Of a DNA stretch of 64,000 bases, positions 10,097-20,036 are shown piece by piece. The notes under the pieces were generated by a model. The model was not told the DNA's origin and ran no database searches. It worked only from the letters and a program-made list of their open reading frames with translations. A program made the translations under genes and the position numbers. How positions within the stretch are numbered: position 1 is the first letter of the stretch; every line of letters begins with the position of its first letter. Origin of the DNA: DASQZK01 sp963763215 (GTDB lineage: Bacteria; Bacteroidota; Bacteroidia; Bacteroidales; GCA-2748055); the NCBI GenBank assembly GCA_963763215.1, contig CAVXNX010000030.1, forward strand, positions 62,001 through 126,000, read 5' to 3'.

Positions 10097-12877
10097 TTAG
10101 AATGTGATTTTCAGTGCGGTGATGAACCGGCGGCCCATCCCGAAGAACACGGTTGCGGCCTTGGCATCGAAGCTGGCCGGTTTGGTCACCAGTGTCGAAT
10201 AGGGATCGTTGTTGGTGGCATCCGTGATGTATTCATTGTCCAGGACATTGAGCAGGCTGAAGGTGAAGTTGAACCTCAGCCTGTCGTAGATCTTGAACTT
10301 CCAGCTGTACCCGGCGTGCAAATCGACGAGGCCATATGACGGGATCAGCCAGGAGTCGATCACGTTGCCGTTTATGTCGGTCGTGGTTTCCGGGCTGAAA
10401 TCGGAATAGTACCTGTCGAAATAGGTATAACGAAGGTTGAAATACATCCCTTTCAGGGGTTCAAATTTCAGACTGCCGCCCATCTGTGTCTGAGCCGCGT
10501 TCCCGACGTGGATCCCCCGGGCATCAAACGAGATGACTTTATCGACCGGTTTATTGTTGTCCTGATTGTAGAACTGCAGACTGTCAATCTTTTTATCCCA
10601 GACCCAGTTGCCCAGGGAAAGGAGACCCTGCACTTCCACCCGGCGGGTGATCTTGTAGACGAAATCCAATTCGACCCCCTTATGAATGGCATCCAGCCCG
10701 GGGATGTCGGCATAAACCGGGATCTGGTCCTTCTGCGGATCCCCGGTGTAGCCTGTCTCTCCCGGCTTGAGAATATATTCCGACCGGACGGTATTGGTGG
10801 GTTTATTGTACCAGTATGTCAGGTAAGTGTTCAGGTTCGCCGAGAACCGGGCTGAAGTGTAGGCATAACCGAGTTCCATCGATTTAACAAGCTCGTTCTG
10901 GATTTGTTGCCTGAAGTCGGTGGTGTAGCCGACAAAGAAATAATTGAAATCCCGTGTTTTGGATAACCACCCGAGGTTGGCAAAGACGTTGGAGTGCTGG
11001 CTGATGTTATAGTTTGCCCCGGTTTTGATGGTATAACCCGGTGTGTATTTCCAGTCGGAAGACGTGCCGGTGAAATAATCCACTTTTTTGTATCCATTCA
11101 TGGCCGATGTCAGGTTCAGGAAAGCCGAGAACTTGTCGGCTTTATATTCGGCCAAACCGAACACTCCGCCCCAGCGCACCAGGCCGAGGTAGTTATAATT
11201 CACGGTGTCGCCGGTAAACTTCATCGCAGCCAGCGGGTCCAGACCATAATTGATGGTGAGGTCGGAACGATCGATGGCGTAATCGGCTCCCAGGAGGTCG
11301 GTGATGGTTTCATAATGTTTTCCCTTATAGGACCTCAGGTCGACACCGCCCGAAAAATTCCATCGTGAGGACTGCCTGAAGTTGAAGGTGGCGAGGTATC
11401 CGTACCAGATGTGTTCATTCCTTCTCCGGGAAAGGTAGTTGGAGGCATAATAGAGGCTGTCGCTGAAGGCGCCGTTGATGGGATAGGAAACCCCGAAAGG
11501 TGTCTGGGTGGGTTTGGCATTCTGATCGTAGATGCTCTGCCAGTCGATCTGCCCGTAATGGGGGTTAGACGGATCGCTGATCCACTGCGTGGTTTTCAGG
11601 GAACTTGCCGGGCTGTCACCGCCCCCGTAGCCGAGTGACAGGTAGACGATATTTGAGACAGATAAACGATCGGTCACATTCCAAAAGTCTTTCAGGCTGA
11701 ACTGGGGCTTGTGGTAGACATTGACACGTTCGGAGAGGACTTCCTCCGGAGCATTGGCATCGTAACGGTCGCGCCGGAGAACGCCCCAGTGCTGGTTGTA
11801 TCGCAGGCCCATATTGTTGATGGCCGGAATATAGAGGAGATCGCCGGTACTTTCATTGACCGCATTGACCGGTACGCCGAGATCTTTGGCGTATTCCACA
11901 TCATAGGAGGCGATGGGGAGCTGGTAGGAACGTTGTTCATGATGCTGCGGGGCGCCGAAACCGGAGGCCGTGAACAGATGGTTCCCAAGCCTTTTGTCCA
12001 GTCTGAAAAAATAAAACCAGCCTTTGGAAAAGGTATTGTCGACCCAGCCGTTTCCGCGTTTGTAAGATCCTGCCATCGAAAGCGACCAGCCTCCCGGGGT
12101 CAGCCCGGAAGAGAAGGCCAGGGACGTGCGGTATTTGCCTTCACTGTCGATCTCGTTTTTAAAGGAGAGTTCTCTCTTGCTTTCAATTCCTTTGGTCAGG
12201 ATGTTCACGGTTCCGCCGACAGAGGGGAGGGCAAGTTTGGAGGCGCCGAGACCCCGCTGGACCTGGATGTTGCGGGTGATGTCGTCGAGGCCGAACCAAT
12301 TGGACCAGTAGACCCAGCCATTTTCCATATCGTTCATCGGGATGCCGTCGATCATGACCGCCACATTGTTCTGACTGAAACCCCTGATGGTGATCCTGGC
12401 ATCGCCGTCGCCGCCTCCCTGTTCGGTGGCATAGACGCCCGGGGTGCTGTTCAGGACCATGGGGATATCGCGGCCGGCCAGTTCATGTTCGAGCTGGACG
12501 GGCGGCACGTTGCTGAAAGCCACTGGTGTCTCCCTGGTGATCGCCATATCCGCAACCACTTTCACCTCGTCGAGCATCTGCGGCTCGAGCTTGAAGGAGA
12601 GAAAAATCGTCTTGTCTTCAACCTGGATGTCCTTCTCTACAGGATTGTAACCGACGTAGGAGACATGAAGCTTATAATTTCCCGGGGTTATGCTGAAATT
12701 GAAGGTTCCCGTGACATCGGTGACGGTTCCTTTCCCTTCCCCGTAAACAACGGTGGCACCGATGAGGGGCTCTCCGGTCTGTTTGTCTTTTACTGTTCCC
12801 TGAACATTGGTCTTCTGACCGAATCCTGCCGGAAGGGACAGGATCGTGAACAGCAAAAGGACGAGTAATTTTTGCAT
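10097..12877 (-). CDS. TonB-dependent outer-membrane receptor with carboxypeptidase-like N-terminal domain
   Basis: 926 residues from the ATG at 12877 (MQKLLVLLLF), which gives a clean signal peptide; a longer reading to 12961 is not needed. The mature protein starts with a CarboxypepD_reg-like domain (GTVKDKQTGEPLIGATV, residues about 25-110). A plug domain follows with RITIRGFSQNNVAVMIDGIP and then a 22-strand type barrel, ending in a hydrophobic/aromatic tail. It imports a large ligand using TonB energy. No SusD partner is present; instead the next gene, 7 bp away, encodes a secreted PLD-fold protein, so the ligand may be a product of that enzyme. Frame intact. Confidence 0.92.
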   Translation of the reverse strand: MQKLLVLLLFTILSLPAGFGQKTNVQGTVKDKQTGEPLIGATVVYGEGKGTVTDVTGTFNFSITPGNYKLHVSYVGYNPVEKDIQVEDKTIFLSFKLEPQMLDEVKVVADMAITRETPVAFSNVPPVQLEHELAGRDIPMVLNSTPGVYATEQGGGDGDARITIRGFSQNNVAVMIDGIPMNDMENGWVYWSNWFGLDDITRNIQVQRGLGASKLALPSVGGTVNILTKGIESKRELSFKNEIDSEGKYRTSLAFSSGLTPGGWSLSMAGSYKRGNGWVDNTFSKGWFYFFRLDKRLGNHLFTASGFGAPQHHEQRSYQLPIASYDVEYAKDLGVPVNAVNESTGDLLYIPAINNMGLRYNQHWGVLRRDRYDANAPEEVLSERVNVYHKPQFSLKDFWNVTDRLSVSNIVYLSLGYGGGDSPASSLKTTQWISDPSNPHYGQIDWQSIYDQNAKPTQTPFGVSYPINGAFSDSLYYASNYLSRRRNEHIWYGYLATFNFRQSSRWNFSGGVDLRSYKGKHYETITDLLGADYAIDRSDLTINYGLDPLAAMKFTGDTVNYNYLGLVRWGGVFGLAEYKADKFSAFLNLTSAMNGYKKVDYFTGTSSDWKYTPGYTIKTGANYNISQHSNVFANLGWLSKTRDFNYFFVGYTTDFRQQIQNELVKSMELGYAYTSARFSANLNTYLTYWYNKPTNTVRSEYILKPGETGYTGDPQKDQIPVYADIPGLDAIHKGVELDFVYKITRRVEVQGLLSLGNWVWDKKIDSLQFYNQDNNKPVDKVISFDARGIHVGNAAQTQMGGSLKFEPLKGMYFNLRYTYFDRYYSDFSPETTTDINGNVIDSWLIPSYGLVDLHAGYSWKFKIYDRLRFNFTFSLLNVLDNEYITDATNNDPYSTLVTKPASFDAKAATVFFGMGRRFITALKITF

Positions 12878-12982
12878 GACTGGTTTATGATTTGGCAGAG
12901 ATCTTGAAATTGGCCTGCCGCATGCCGGATCATGAGGCAGGGATCCGGGCATGCGGGCCATAAATTTTCATGGACCGGCAGG

Positions 12983-14024
12983 TTATTTAACGAGAAGTTT
13001 TTGGGTGATGAGCTGGTTACCGGCGAACTTCATCCTGACGAAGTACAGGCCGTTAGTGCCTTCAGGAAGCTCAACGCGGATATTCATTTCTCCGGCCTTG
13101 TTGTCCTTTTTAAAGACGGTCTGGCCGAGCATGTTAATGACTTCCAGTTCGTTTACCGGCCTGTTGGTGCTGACTGTAAAATGTCCATCGGAAGACGGGT
13201 TGGGGAAGACGTATGCTTTGACTTCTGCCCTGACGGCCGGGACCTCTGTCTTTGAGGCGCAGTCGCAGGTGTGAAATCCCAGAGAGTCCCACTTATCGAC
13301 GCCGCCGGGGATGGTATCCCACTGGACGCTGACGTCGAAGACCCCCGGGTTCTGTGTCACGCCTGTTTTGACGGATGGTTTCCGGACCAGTGAATGGTTT
13401 TCTGTCCAGGGGATCCAGTAATATCCGTTCCGGAACGATGTAATTGATGACCTTGGCGCTGTCTGTCCCGGTCTTGTCTCCATTCGCATCATAGATATTG
13501 CGGTAGATCCATTCATTGGTAAATGCGGCCCATCCTTCATCGTCGGAGGTCATCCCGCCGCCGATGGTGCCGAAAAGGTCGACGGGAACAGCCTGGCTTC
13601 CGTCGCCCGGATCATAGAGAAGGGCAATGGCATCATTTCCGTTCATGTACATGGGGGCAGGGTAACCATGGTCGAGCTGGTTGCCGAGGGCCTGGAGGGC
13701 AGGGTCACATTTGGGTGAGGTGCTGCCTCCGCCGAGATCCTGGTCGGTGGTCTGACCGTTGACCAGGACGAAGGTGGTGTGAGGCTGGATAAAACCCTGG
13801 AGCCGTGTCGATCCTCCCCCGGAATAATTCGTCGAACCGTTGGAATACCTGACAACCAGATATTTTCCGAGATCAATGATCCGGTCGGAGGTGTTATAAA
13901 TTTCAACAGCTTTGTTGTTCCCGGAGCCCTCAACATATTCCGAGATGATGAGATCGGTGCAGTCCTGTGCAAAAAGTCCTGCGGTGAGTGCTGCTAACAC
14001 AGAAAGAGTAAAAATTTTCTTCAT
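12983..14024 (-). CDS. Secreted lamin-tail-domain protein with T9SS sorting domain, frameshifted
   Basis: About 345 residues when joined. A signal peptide (MKKIFTLSVLAALTAGLFAQ) is followed by a lamin-tail domain beginning DLIISEYVEGSGNNKAVEIY, a motif also found at the N-terminus of extracellular nucleases of the ExeM type. The end is a T9SS C-terminal domain (VFPNPSSDGHFTVS to TQKLLVK). The reading frame shifts near 13420-13440: VINYIVP in the first frame continues as NGYYWIPWTENHSL in the second. No nuclease catalytic domain is present in this short version, so it may bind or anchor rather than cut. It lies just upstream of the TonB receptor/PLD pair on the same strand. Confidence 0.78.
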
Positions 14025-14365
14025 CGTTTATCCTTATTATTGTTTGTTATGATTCGCGTTAAAAGACGGTTTTATGACCTGAAGCAAGGTGAACGAATTT
14101 CGGTTGATCCGGATCTTTACAATGCGTTCAACGTGTGCTTTTTCACCGGCGTACAAAACTACAAAATATATACCGGGTTTTGGGTTTCGAATTTCAATTT
14201 TCCTGCATATTTATATCCAATATAATGATCCTTCCGCCTTGAAAACCCAGGCCCGGGAACCGGGAAAAACAAGGGCGATGTTTCAGAAATCGGTAGCTGG
14301 GTTCGGCCACATGAAGATGTCATGGTCCGTGGCAGGGCCGGAGATGTTCTCTTCCATAAGAAAGA
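14025..14365. other. Intergenic region, no gene recognised
   Basis: About 340 bp between the lamin-tail gene and the terminator of the next gene. It is AT-richer than the flanks and should hold the promoter of the lamin-tail gene. CAAAACTA at 14155-14162 is the reverse complement of a -7 box TAGTTTTG for a minus-strand promoter, but no -33 partner is clear. Short ORFs here have no recognisable similarity. Confidence 0.4.
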
Positions 14366-14431
14366 AAAAAGGCGTTCCCCGGGTCCCGGCATGCCATTCT
14401 GCACGTTACCGGAACCCGGGAAACAGCCTTT
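14365..14431 (-). terminator. Rho-independent terminator of the 14473-17202 gene
   Basis: On the minus strand, 40 bp past the stop codon, a long interrupted stem (AAGGC at 14369-14373 with GCCTT at 14426-14430, then CCCGGG and CCGG pairs inside) is followed by a run of six T residues. Confidence 0.75.
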
Positions 14432-14472
14432 AGAGAGCATCAGGCAGTTTCCCTGAGAAAGGGAACGCCATT

Positions 14473-17202
14473 CTATTTTTTCATAAACCTCAGGGTCTGG
14501 TCGCCTGCACGCAGCAGGTAGAGTCCGGGATGAAGGTCGCTGATGTCGATCACGGCATCAGGGCTGTTCACCGTGACGGTTTTCACGACAGAACCGACGA
14601 GGTTGATGATCTTCACGTCCTGGCTGCCACGGATGCCGGCAACATGCAGCTTGCTGGCTGCAGGAACCGGGTAGAGCCGGATTCCGGTAACCACCTGGCT
14701 GTTGATACCGGTATTGTCGATGGAGAGGACGATGGTGTAAACCGTCGTGGTTGATCCATCCTGTGAGGTGACGGTCACCGTAGCGGTGCGTTCAGCTTCT
14801 GTTCCGGTTAGGCTGGTGGCATTGACCACATTGACGGTTGCATTCGCATCGCCTGTGGTATAGGTGATGGTCGGGAGGTCAGTTGTTCCGGCCGGCAGAA
14901 CCACGCTGTAGGTTTTGGTTGCGGCATCGAAACCCGTTACTGAGGTTCCGTTCACCTGGAGGTCACTGAGGGTTGCATCAGCGGAGTAGGGGGTCAGATC
15001 CTCGCCGCTCCTTGGAGCCACTTTGGTGGCGCTGTGGTCCCAGATGGCTATACCAGCAACATCAGCCTTAGCGGGGATCGTCATCCCGGTAAGAGAAGTG
15101 TTGAAGTAGTGAACCCATATGATGGTCGAATCACCGGCGACGCCAGCCTTGGTCTGCATGTTATTGGCAAAAGTTCCGCCGGCCTGAGCAAACCCGATGC
15201 CCTCCAGTTTCACGAACTCGGAAGCATAGCTGTCAAAATTGGCGTTGAGCTCGGCAACGGTGATCACCTGGGGTTCAACAGCATTTCCGGTACTTGTGGC
15301 TGCTCCCGGATCTTCGGTGGGATGCAGTTCAAGGTAACCAAAGTAGTTCTCGAGTGTTCCGGTGATGCCGGTGATCCCGTCACCGATCGCATAGGTTGTG
15401 GTGATGACACCTGGGTTATCGTCGATTTCGATTGCCCCGCTGTTATCTTCGAGGTACTTCTTGTTCCTGTAGCTGTCCTGGGCGGTCAGAACGGCTTCGC
15501 CGGTCACCCGGTAAATCCTGGTGAGGTCGGTGGCAGCTCTAAGGTCTGCGATGTTGGCGACTTCGAGGATGGGATTGAACACGATGGTGTAATCCAGTAC
15601 CGTGGTCCCGTCCTGAGCCGTGACTTCGACGGTGGTGGTCCGGGCAGCGGCATCGCCGGCGAGGTCAGTGGCGTCGGTCTGGACGGCCGTTGCATTGGCA
15701 TCGGTGAGCGTATATCCGACAACCGGGACAGTCGTGGTACCGGCGGGAAGATTGACGACATAGGATAGTTTGGCACCGTCGAAGCCGGTGATGGTGGTTC
15801 CGTCAACCGTGAGGTCCGACAAGGTGGCGTCGGTGCCGGCGGGGATGAAACCGGTGACCTTGAAATCGGCCAGTTCCCAGGTGGATGCGCCATCGGTGGT
15901 ATTGGACAGGTATTTGAAGGCGATGTAAACCGTCCCGCTATAGCTTGAGAGATCGATAGAACCACTGTTGGTCCATGTCCAGGTACCCGGTGAAAGGGTG
16001 GCCGAAGTCGTGATATCGGTCCATGAAGCGGCGGCGATGCTGGCTGCATCATAGGTGCCTGAAAAATCGGTGGAGATGAACACACCGAGACCGGGTCCGG
16101 CGTAGTTAAACGCTGTGGTAAACTGGAAGCTGTTGCCTGTGGTGGCATCAAGATCGATGGCGGGGGAGATCAGCCAGTCTTCATTATCCTGGTTGCCTCC
16201 GGAATAACCGCTGATTTTGGCGTAGGTCATGCCGCCACCTGCGGCAATACCCCAAACCTGGTCGCCGATCACGCTGACAGCGGTGAACGGATCGAGAGCG
16301 GTGGCAAAGTCTGCGAAGACAATAACGCTGGGCTGTTTGGAAGGTGTGGCACTGATTTTCGTGACAGCATCCTGAACGTTCGGCGTGGCTTGATCATCCT
16401 CGGCGACGAGATAAATATCATAGGTGGCATCGGTGGTCAGACCTGTGACGGATGCTGTACTTTCGACAGTTGAGCCGGCAAAAGAGCCTGAGGCAATGGC
16501 AGCAGCGCCGGCAGCACCTGTTCCTGCCATAACTTCAGCGACAGAGGGTTCGGTAGCACCGCCGTCGAGAACCACGTAGTAAATGGTCGAAGTCTCATCG
16601 AGTTTTGCGGCAATGTCGAAGGAGTTCTCGTCAAGATTAATGATTGACGGATAATTGGCAGCCCATACCGGGGCAGAGAGGTCAGCCATGGCTGTGACAG
16701 AGAAGTCGTCTAGGTAAACGATCTCTTCACCGTCAAAACCAGCCTGATCGTAGAATCTCAGCCCGATCGGCAAACTTCCTGTAGCCGAAGCGGTGAAGGT
16801 TGTCGTGAATTCCTGCCAGCTGCCGGTGATGGTATTATCGGAATAATTTCCATAAGTGCCGTAATACCACCTGGCGGCAACATTCCCTTCCGTATGATAG
16901 ACCCAGATTGAAAGTGTATACTGGGTTCCGCTGACGACATCGATATCCTGTCTGAAATCACAATCGGCCTGCGTTCCCGTTGTAACATCAACGGAAGCTG
17001 AACTGGAACCTCCATGGACAATTGTGGCTTCCTGGGTTACGGTAATACCCGGGCCAATAGTGGTCCATCCGTCAGGTAAATTGTTGGTCCAGGTTTCAAA
17101 ACCAGGATTTGCGGCAAGATTCTGTGCAGAAGCATCGGGAATGGTCAGCCCGATCATTGTCAGCAAAAGGATGAATAAAGGTAGTGTGTAAATCTTTTTC
17201 AT
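14473..17202 (-). CDS. Large secreted multidomain protein (CBM-like, choice-of-anchor J-like, cadherin-like repeats, OB-like) with T9SS domain
   Basis: 909 residues from MKKIYTLPLF (ATG at 17202). In order: signal peptide; a beta-sandwich carbohydrate-binding-like domain beginning NPGFETWTNNLPDGW; a short FN3-like part; a choice-of-anchor J-like domain (VIVFADFATALDPF to about 455); a cadherin-like beta sandwich starting DATLSDLTVDGTTI; an OB-fold-like domain (IADLRAATDLTRIYRVTGEA to about 740); a second copy of the cadherin-like sandwich starting DATLSDLQVNGTSV; and a T9SS C-terminal domain (RLYPVPAASKLHV). No catalytic motif is recognisable. It is probably exported and attached to the cell surface, where it may bind polymers. 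The OB-like domain resembles that of the PLD-fold protein downstream, linking the two. Confidence 0.8.
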   Translation of the reverse strand: MKKIYTLPLFILLLTMIGLTIPDASAQNLAANPGFETWTNNLPDGWTTIGPGITVTQEATIVHGGSSSASVDVTTGTQADCDFRQDIDVVSGTQYTLSIWVYHTEGNVAARWYYGTYGNYSDNTITGSWQEFTTTFTASATGSLPIGLRFYDQAGFDGEEIVYLDDFSVTAMADLSAPVWAANYPSIINLDENSFDIAAKLDETSTIYYVVLDGGATEPSVAEVMAGTGAAGAAAIASGSFAGSTVESTASVTGLTTDATYDIYLVAEDDQATPNVQDAVTKISATPSKQPSVIVFADFATALDPFTAVSVIGDQVWGIAAGGGMTYAKISGYSGGNQDNEDWLISPAIDLDATTGNSFQFTTAFNYAGPGLGVFISTDFSGTYDAASIAAASWTDITTSATLSPGTWTWTNSGSIDLSSYSGTVYIAFKYLSNTTDGASTWELADFKVTGFIPAGTDATLSDLTVDGTTITGFDGAKLSYVVNLPAGTTTVPVVGYTLTDANATAVQTDATDLAGDAAARTTTVEVTAQDGTTVLDYTIVFNPILEVANIADLRAATDLTRIYRVTGEAVLTAQDSYRNKKYLEDNSGAIEIDDNPGVITTTYAIGDGITGITGTLENYFGYLELHPTEDPGAATSTGNAVEPQVITVAELNANFDSYASEFVKLEGIGFAQAGGTFANNMQTKAGVAGDSTIIWVHYFNTSLTGMTIPAKADVAGIAIWDHSATKVAPRSGEDLTPYSADATLSDLQVNGTSVTGFDAATKTYSVVLPAGTTDLPTITYTTGDANATVNVVNATSLTGTEAERTATVTVTSQDGSTTTVYTIVLSIDNTGINSQVVTGIRLYPVPAASKLHVAGIRGSQDVKIINLVGSVVKTVTVNSPDAVIDISDLHPGLYLLRAGDQTLRFMKK

Positions 17203-17765
17203 AAAGCATGAGATTATGTTAGACAATTAAATTTCCAGTTTCCGTGTGAAATGCCATCAGGCAAAAAAGGACTTCAAATTACTATTTTTTTTAAATCCTG
17301 AAACCTATTGCAAAACATCTTGCCTTCAACGTGAGGAAAAGGAGGGTGCAAGTTGATAAAAAAATTCACTCCGGGGGTTAATCTAAGGTTAAATCTGACC
17401 ACCATGGGATTTGGGATGGCGATGCCGGCATTGTCCAATGGCCACGGTGCTTTCAGACTGACAGCATCCTCCAACTGAAACGATCAGGTGGTAAGGGTTT
17501 TTTATTGAAGCCCGGAGGGTCCTGGCGATCTGATATACCTTCGACAATTTTTATTAACAACTTTTCAACCTCTGGGTGTTCATGATTTCCTCTCCCTGGC
17601 CGACGCTGGGGAAACGGAGGATTAAGATTCAGCTAATCAATGGCATGAGGATTCCGATCGATAAAATATCCGTTCTCGTGTTCCGGCAGAGTGAGGCAGG
17701 AGGGGAGCGGAAGGGAAACAATGGCGAAGATGGCGTTTTGAACCCCGGGCTTTCGGTAGCCAGCT
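17203..17765. other. Intergenic region, no gene recognised
   Basis: About 560 bp between two minus-strand genes. It should contain the promoter of the secreted multidomain protein gene at its left end. Short ORFs on both strands have no family features or sensible codon pattern that I can see. No clear hairpin terminator for the phosphatase gene was found. Confidence 0.4.
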
Positions 17766-18465
17766 TCAATCCAGGTTATCCTGGACGAAAAGTTCACGGC
17801 TGCTCAAATCCATGCCCAGGAGCTTTCCATAGCCGGGAAGATCTTTATAGACGCATCCGGCGTCGAGATTGATGATGCTTTTGCCGTTTTTCCTGACGGA
17901 ATTTCTGATGCTGACAAATGGCATGGGGGTATGCCCGTGGATCAATGTTTTATGCCGGATTTTTTCGCCCTCGTAGACCATGTCCCTGGACCAGAGCATC
18001 GAATACCTGTCGGAGAACACATCCTGTTTCCGGAAATTCAGACCTGCATGAACGAGGATGCAATCGTCGAGATCATAGAAAAGCGGAAGGTTGGAGAGAA
18101 AGTGGATGGCATGGTCAGGGATGAGACACAGGGCTTCAGCTTCAAAGAGTAAATGGTTCGGGGATCCCGAAACTTTTCAGGGTTTCCTCTGCGCCATTGT
18201 TGTACCAGACGTGGAGGAAATGTTCGTCGCTGATGGCCCGGATCATCATGTCCTCGTGGTTGCCCATCAACGGAAAGATCCGGTAACCCTGCCATTTCAG
18301 CGTGATGAGATATTCAATGACCTCCCGTGCCCTTGGACCGCGATCGATATAATCGCCCAGGAAATAGATATCATCCTCCCGGGAAATGCAGATCTTTTCC
18401 TCCAGGAGGTTTTTGAGGGTCAGAAAACACCCGTGTATGTCTCCGATGGCTATTCTTCGGCTCAC
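17766..18465 (-). CDS. Calcineurin-like metallophosphoesterase (Ser/Thr phosphatase/Ap4A hydrolase type), frameshifted
   Basis: About 232 residues when joined. It has the di-metal phosphoesterase motifs GDIHGC, GDYIDRGP and GNHE in the first half, and later LVHAGLNF and HGHTPMP, the order expected for PPP-type bacterial phosphatases and symmetric diadenosine tetraphosphatase relatives. The frame breaks near 18140 (GIPEPFTL then stop), while the neighbouring frame continues EAEALCLIPDHAIHFLSNLP, so a single indel separates the halves. All catalytic motifs are intact, so the gene is probably functional. Likely cytoplasmic. Substrate not determined. Confidence 0.85.
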
Positions 18466-18633
18466 GACCGGTTGATTTTCCCAGCGCAGGGAGGCTCACC
18501 TGTCACGAAAAACGAGCGATTCTCCGGCTCCGGATGATTGTACAAATCACCCAAAATTTACCCATAATTTTCCAGCCGTCCCACATGTTGTTAAGCAATA
18601 GCTGATGGTCCGGCACGTTCAGGGTCAGGAGGC

Positions 18634-19533
18634 TCATTCCATATGGACGGCTTTTTCACCGGCCGTGATTTCCACTTTCAGCCTGTTTTGGGGCGGGGGA
18701 AGCGGACAGGTGGCAAAGGGACTGAAGGCGCAGGGCGGATTGTAGGCTTTGTTGAAATCGATGATCACCCGGTTATGTGAATCCGGCTTCCCGGTGGTGA
18801 GGAACCGGCCGGAAGGGTATGTTTCCCGGCCGCTGGTGCGGTCCCCGAAGATGATAAAGAATCCTTCACCTTCCAGAAATGGGAAAAGTTCCGTTTTTGT
18901 TCCACCGACAGTGAATATGAGCTTACCGGGACATTTGTATTCCTCGGTTCCGCCGATCATGGTGGAAACGCTGAAGGTGCTGTCGGTCGTAAAAGGGACG
19001 TATTTCGCCGTTATCCGCCACTTAAGAGAGGCAGGATAGGCGGGTATGGAATCGAGGAGCCCGATCCGGGGGTGATGGTAATTCCGGAGCCGGATACCGT
19101 ACCGGTCACCTCTTTTGATGATAAACCAGGCAAACGGACCGGTCTCCATCACTGTCGGCTGCTCCGTGAGGTCTGTCTTCAGTTGCACGGTATCACTCAC
19201 CGGCCGGGCATTAATGGTGACCGTCGTTCCCCGAACGGGCACAAAGCGGACATCATCACCCGATTTGATGATTTCCCCGGTGAATGCCGGGGCTCCTTCC
19301 GGGAAGACAATGGTATTGGACGTGTCGGAACCGAAGGTGTTCACCCCGTCCCTCAGCCAAAACAACCCGGCCAGGTTAAGCCAGCCTTCAGGACTCTTGA
19401 GCCGTTCAAGGCGGGCCGTCCGCCACGCCTCGATATCTTTCCGGTAAGTGGCGGGGTCCGGGGCTTTCTCCCCGGAACGGCATCCGGTCAGAAGGGTGAA
19501 GGCGAAAATGGCGAATGTGATGTATCTTGACAT
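18634..19533 (-). CDS. DUF1684 family lipoprotein
   Basis: 299 residues from MSRYITFAIFAF, chosen because it gives a lipoprotein signal with lipobox LTGC (Cys about 18); a longer reading to 19581 is not needed. The body matches the DUF1684 family: WLNLAGLFWLRDGVNTFG near the start, and FFIIFGDRTSGRETYPSGRF then FNKAYNPPCAFSPFATCPLP near the end are its most conserved parts. The function of the family is unknown. The gene stands alone, separated from the phosphatase by about 170 bp. Confidence 0.88.
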   Translation of the reverse strand: MSRYITFAIFAFTLLTGCRSGEKAPDPATYRKDIEAWRTARLERLKSPEGWLNLAGLFWLRDGVNTFGSDTSNTIVFPEGAPAFTGEIIKSGDDVRFVPVRGTTVTINARPVSDTVQLKTDLTEQPTVMETGPFAWFIIKRGDRYGIRLRNYHHPRIGLLDSIPAYPASLKWRITAKYVPFTTDSTFSVSTMIGGTEEYKCPGKLIFTVGGTKTELFPFLEGEGFFIIFGDRTSGRETYPSGRFLTTGKPDSHNRVIIDFNKAYNPPCAFSPFATCPLPPPQNRLKVEITAGEKAVHME

Positions 19534-19979
19534 GATTTTTCTTGTTTTACCGGATGCAAAGAAATTAAAAATCGGGTACAACCAAAAACCGGTAAGGTAT
19601 TTTTATCCAGGGATGAACAGGATCCGGGAATCTTTCTTCAAAATGCCGCCCGGGACGGGTTGATATATGTTGTAAAACATATTTTATAAATCAAGTCTCC
19701 TTTGAAGGAGTATTTCGGTTTGGATTGGACCGATTGAGAATGTTTCGGATACGGCGCAATGCCGGGGGCGGTCGATTTTCATCCGGCTTTAGCCCGGCAG
19801 GGTATAAACGGCCAAACAGGGGGGCGGATTTCCCGGATACCCATCTCAACGTTCCCGGTCGAAAAACGATTTACGGAACAGGGAAGTAAACCATTTTAAA
19901 AAGCGCTGGTTTTCAGCATCCCGGCATGACGGGAACGAGTCTTGACGGCCGGGATCATTTTTTACGTTCGAAAAAATGT
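19534..19979. other. Intergenic region between divergent genes
   Basis: About 450 bp upstream of both the DUF1684 lipoprotein and the FadL-like porin. It contains an inverted repeat TGCCGGG/CCCGGCA at about 19760-19800 and the FadL promoter at its right edge. No gene or RNA was recognised. Confidence 0.4.
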
Positions 19980-20010
19980 TTTGTGAATATTTGGAATCCG
20001 CATATATTCG
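19980..20010 (+). promoter_or_regulatory. Bacteroidota-type promoter of the FadL-like gene
   Basis: TTTG at 19980-19983, a 19-nt spacer, and TATATTCG at 20003-20010 (one mismatch to TAnnTTTG). The spacing is that of the Bacteroidota -33/-7 consensus, and the start codon lies 26 bp downstream. Confidence 0.6.
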
Positions 20011-20036
20011 TATCACATAACAAACCTAAACGACCA

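Noticed and set aside
14159..14440. 93-residue minus-strand ORF between the two secreted protein genes
   Set aside because: It covers the terminator hairpin and has no coding features; spurious.
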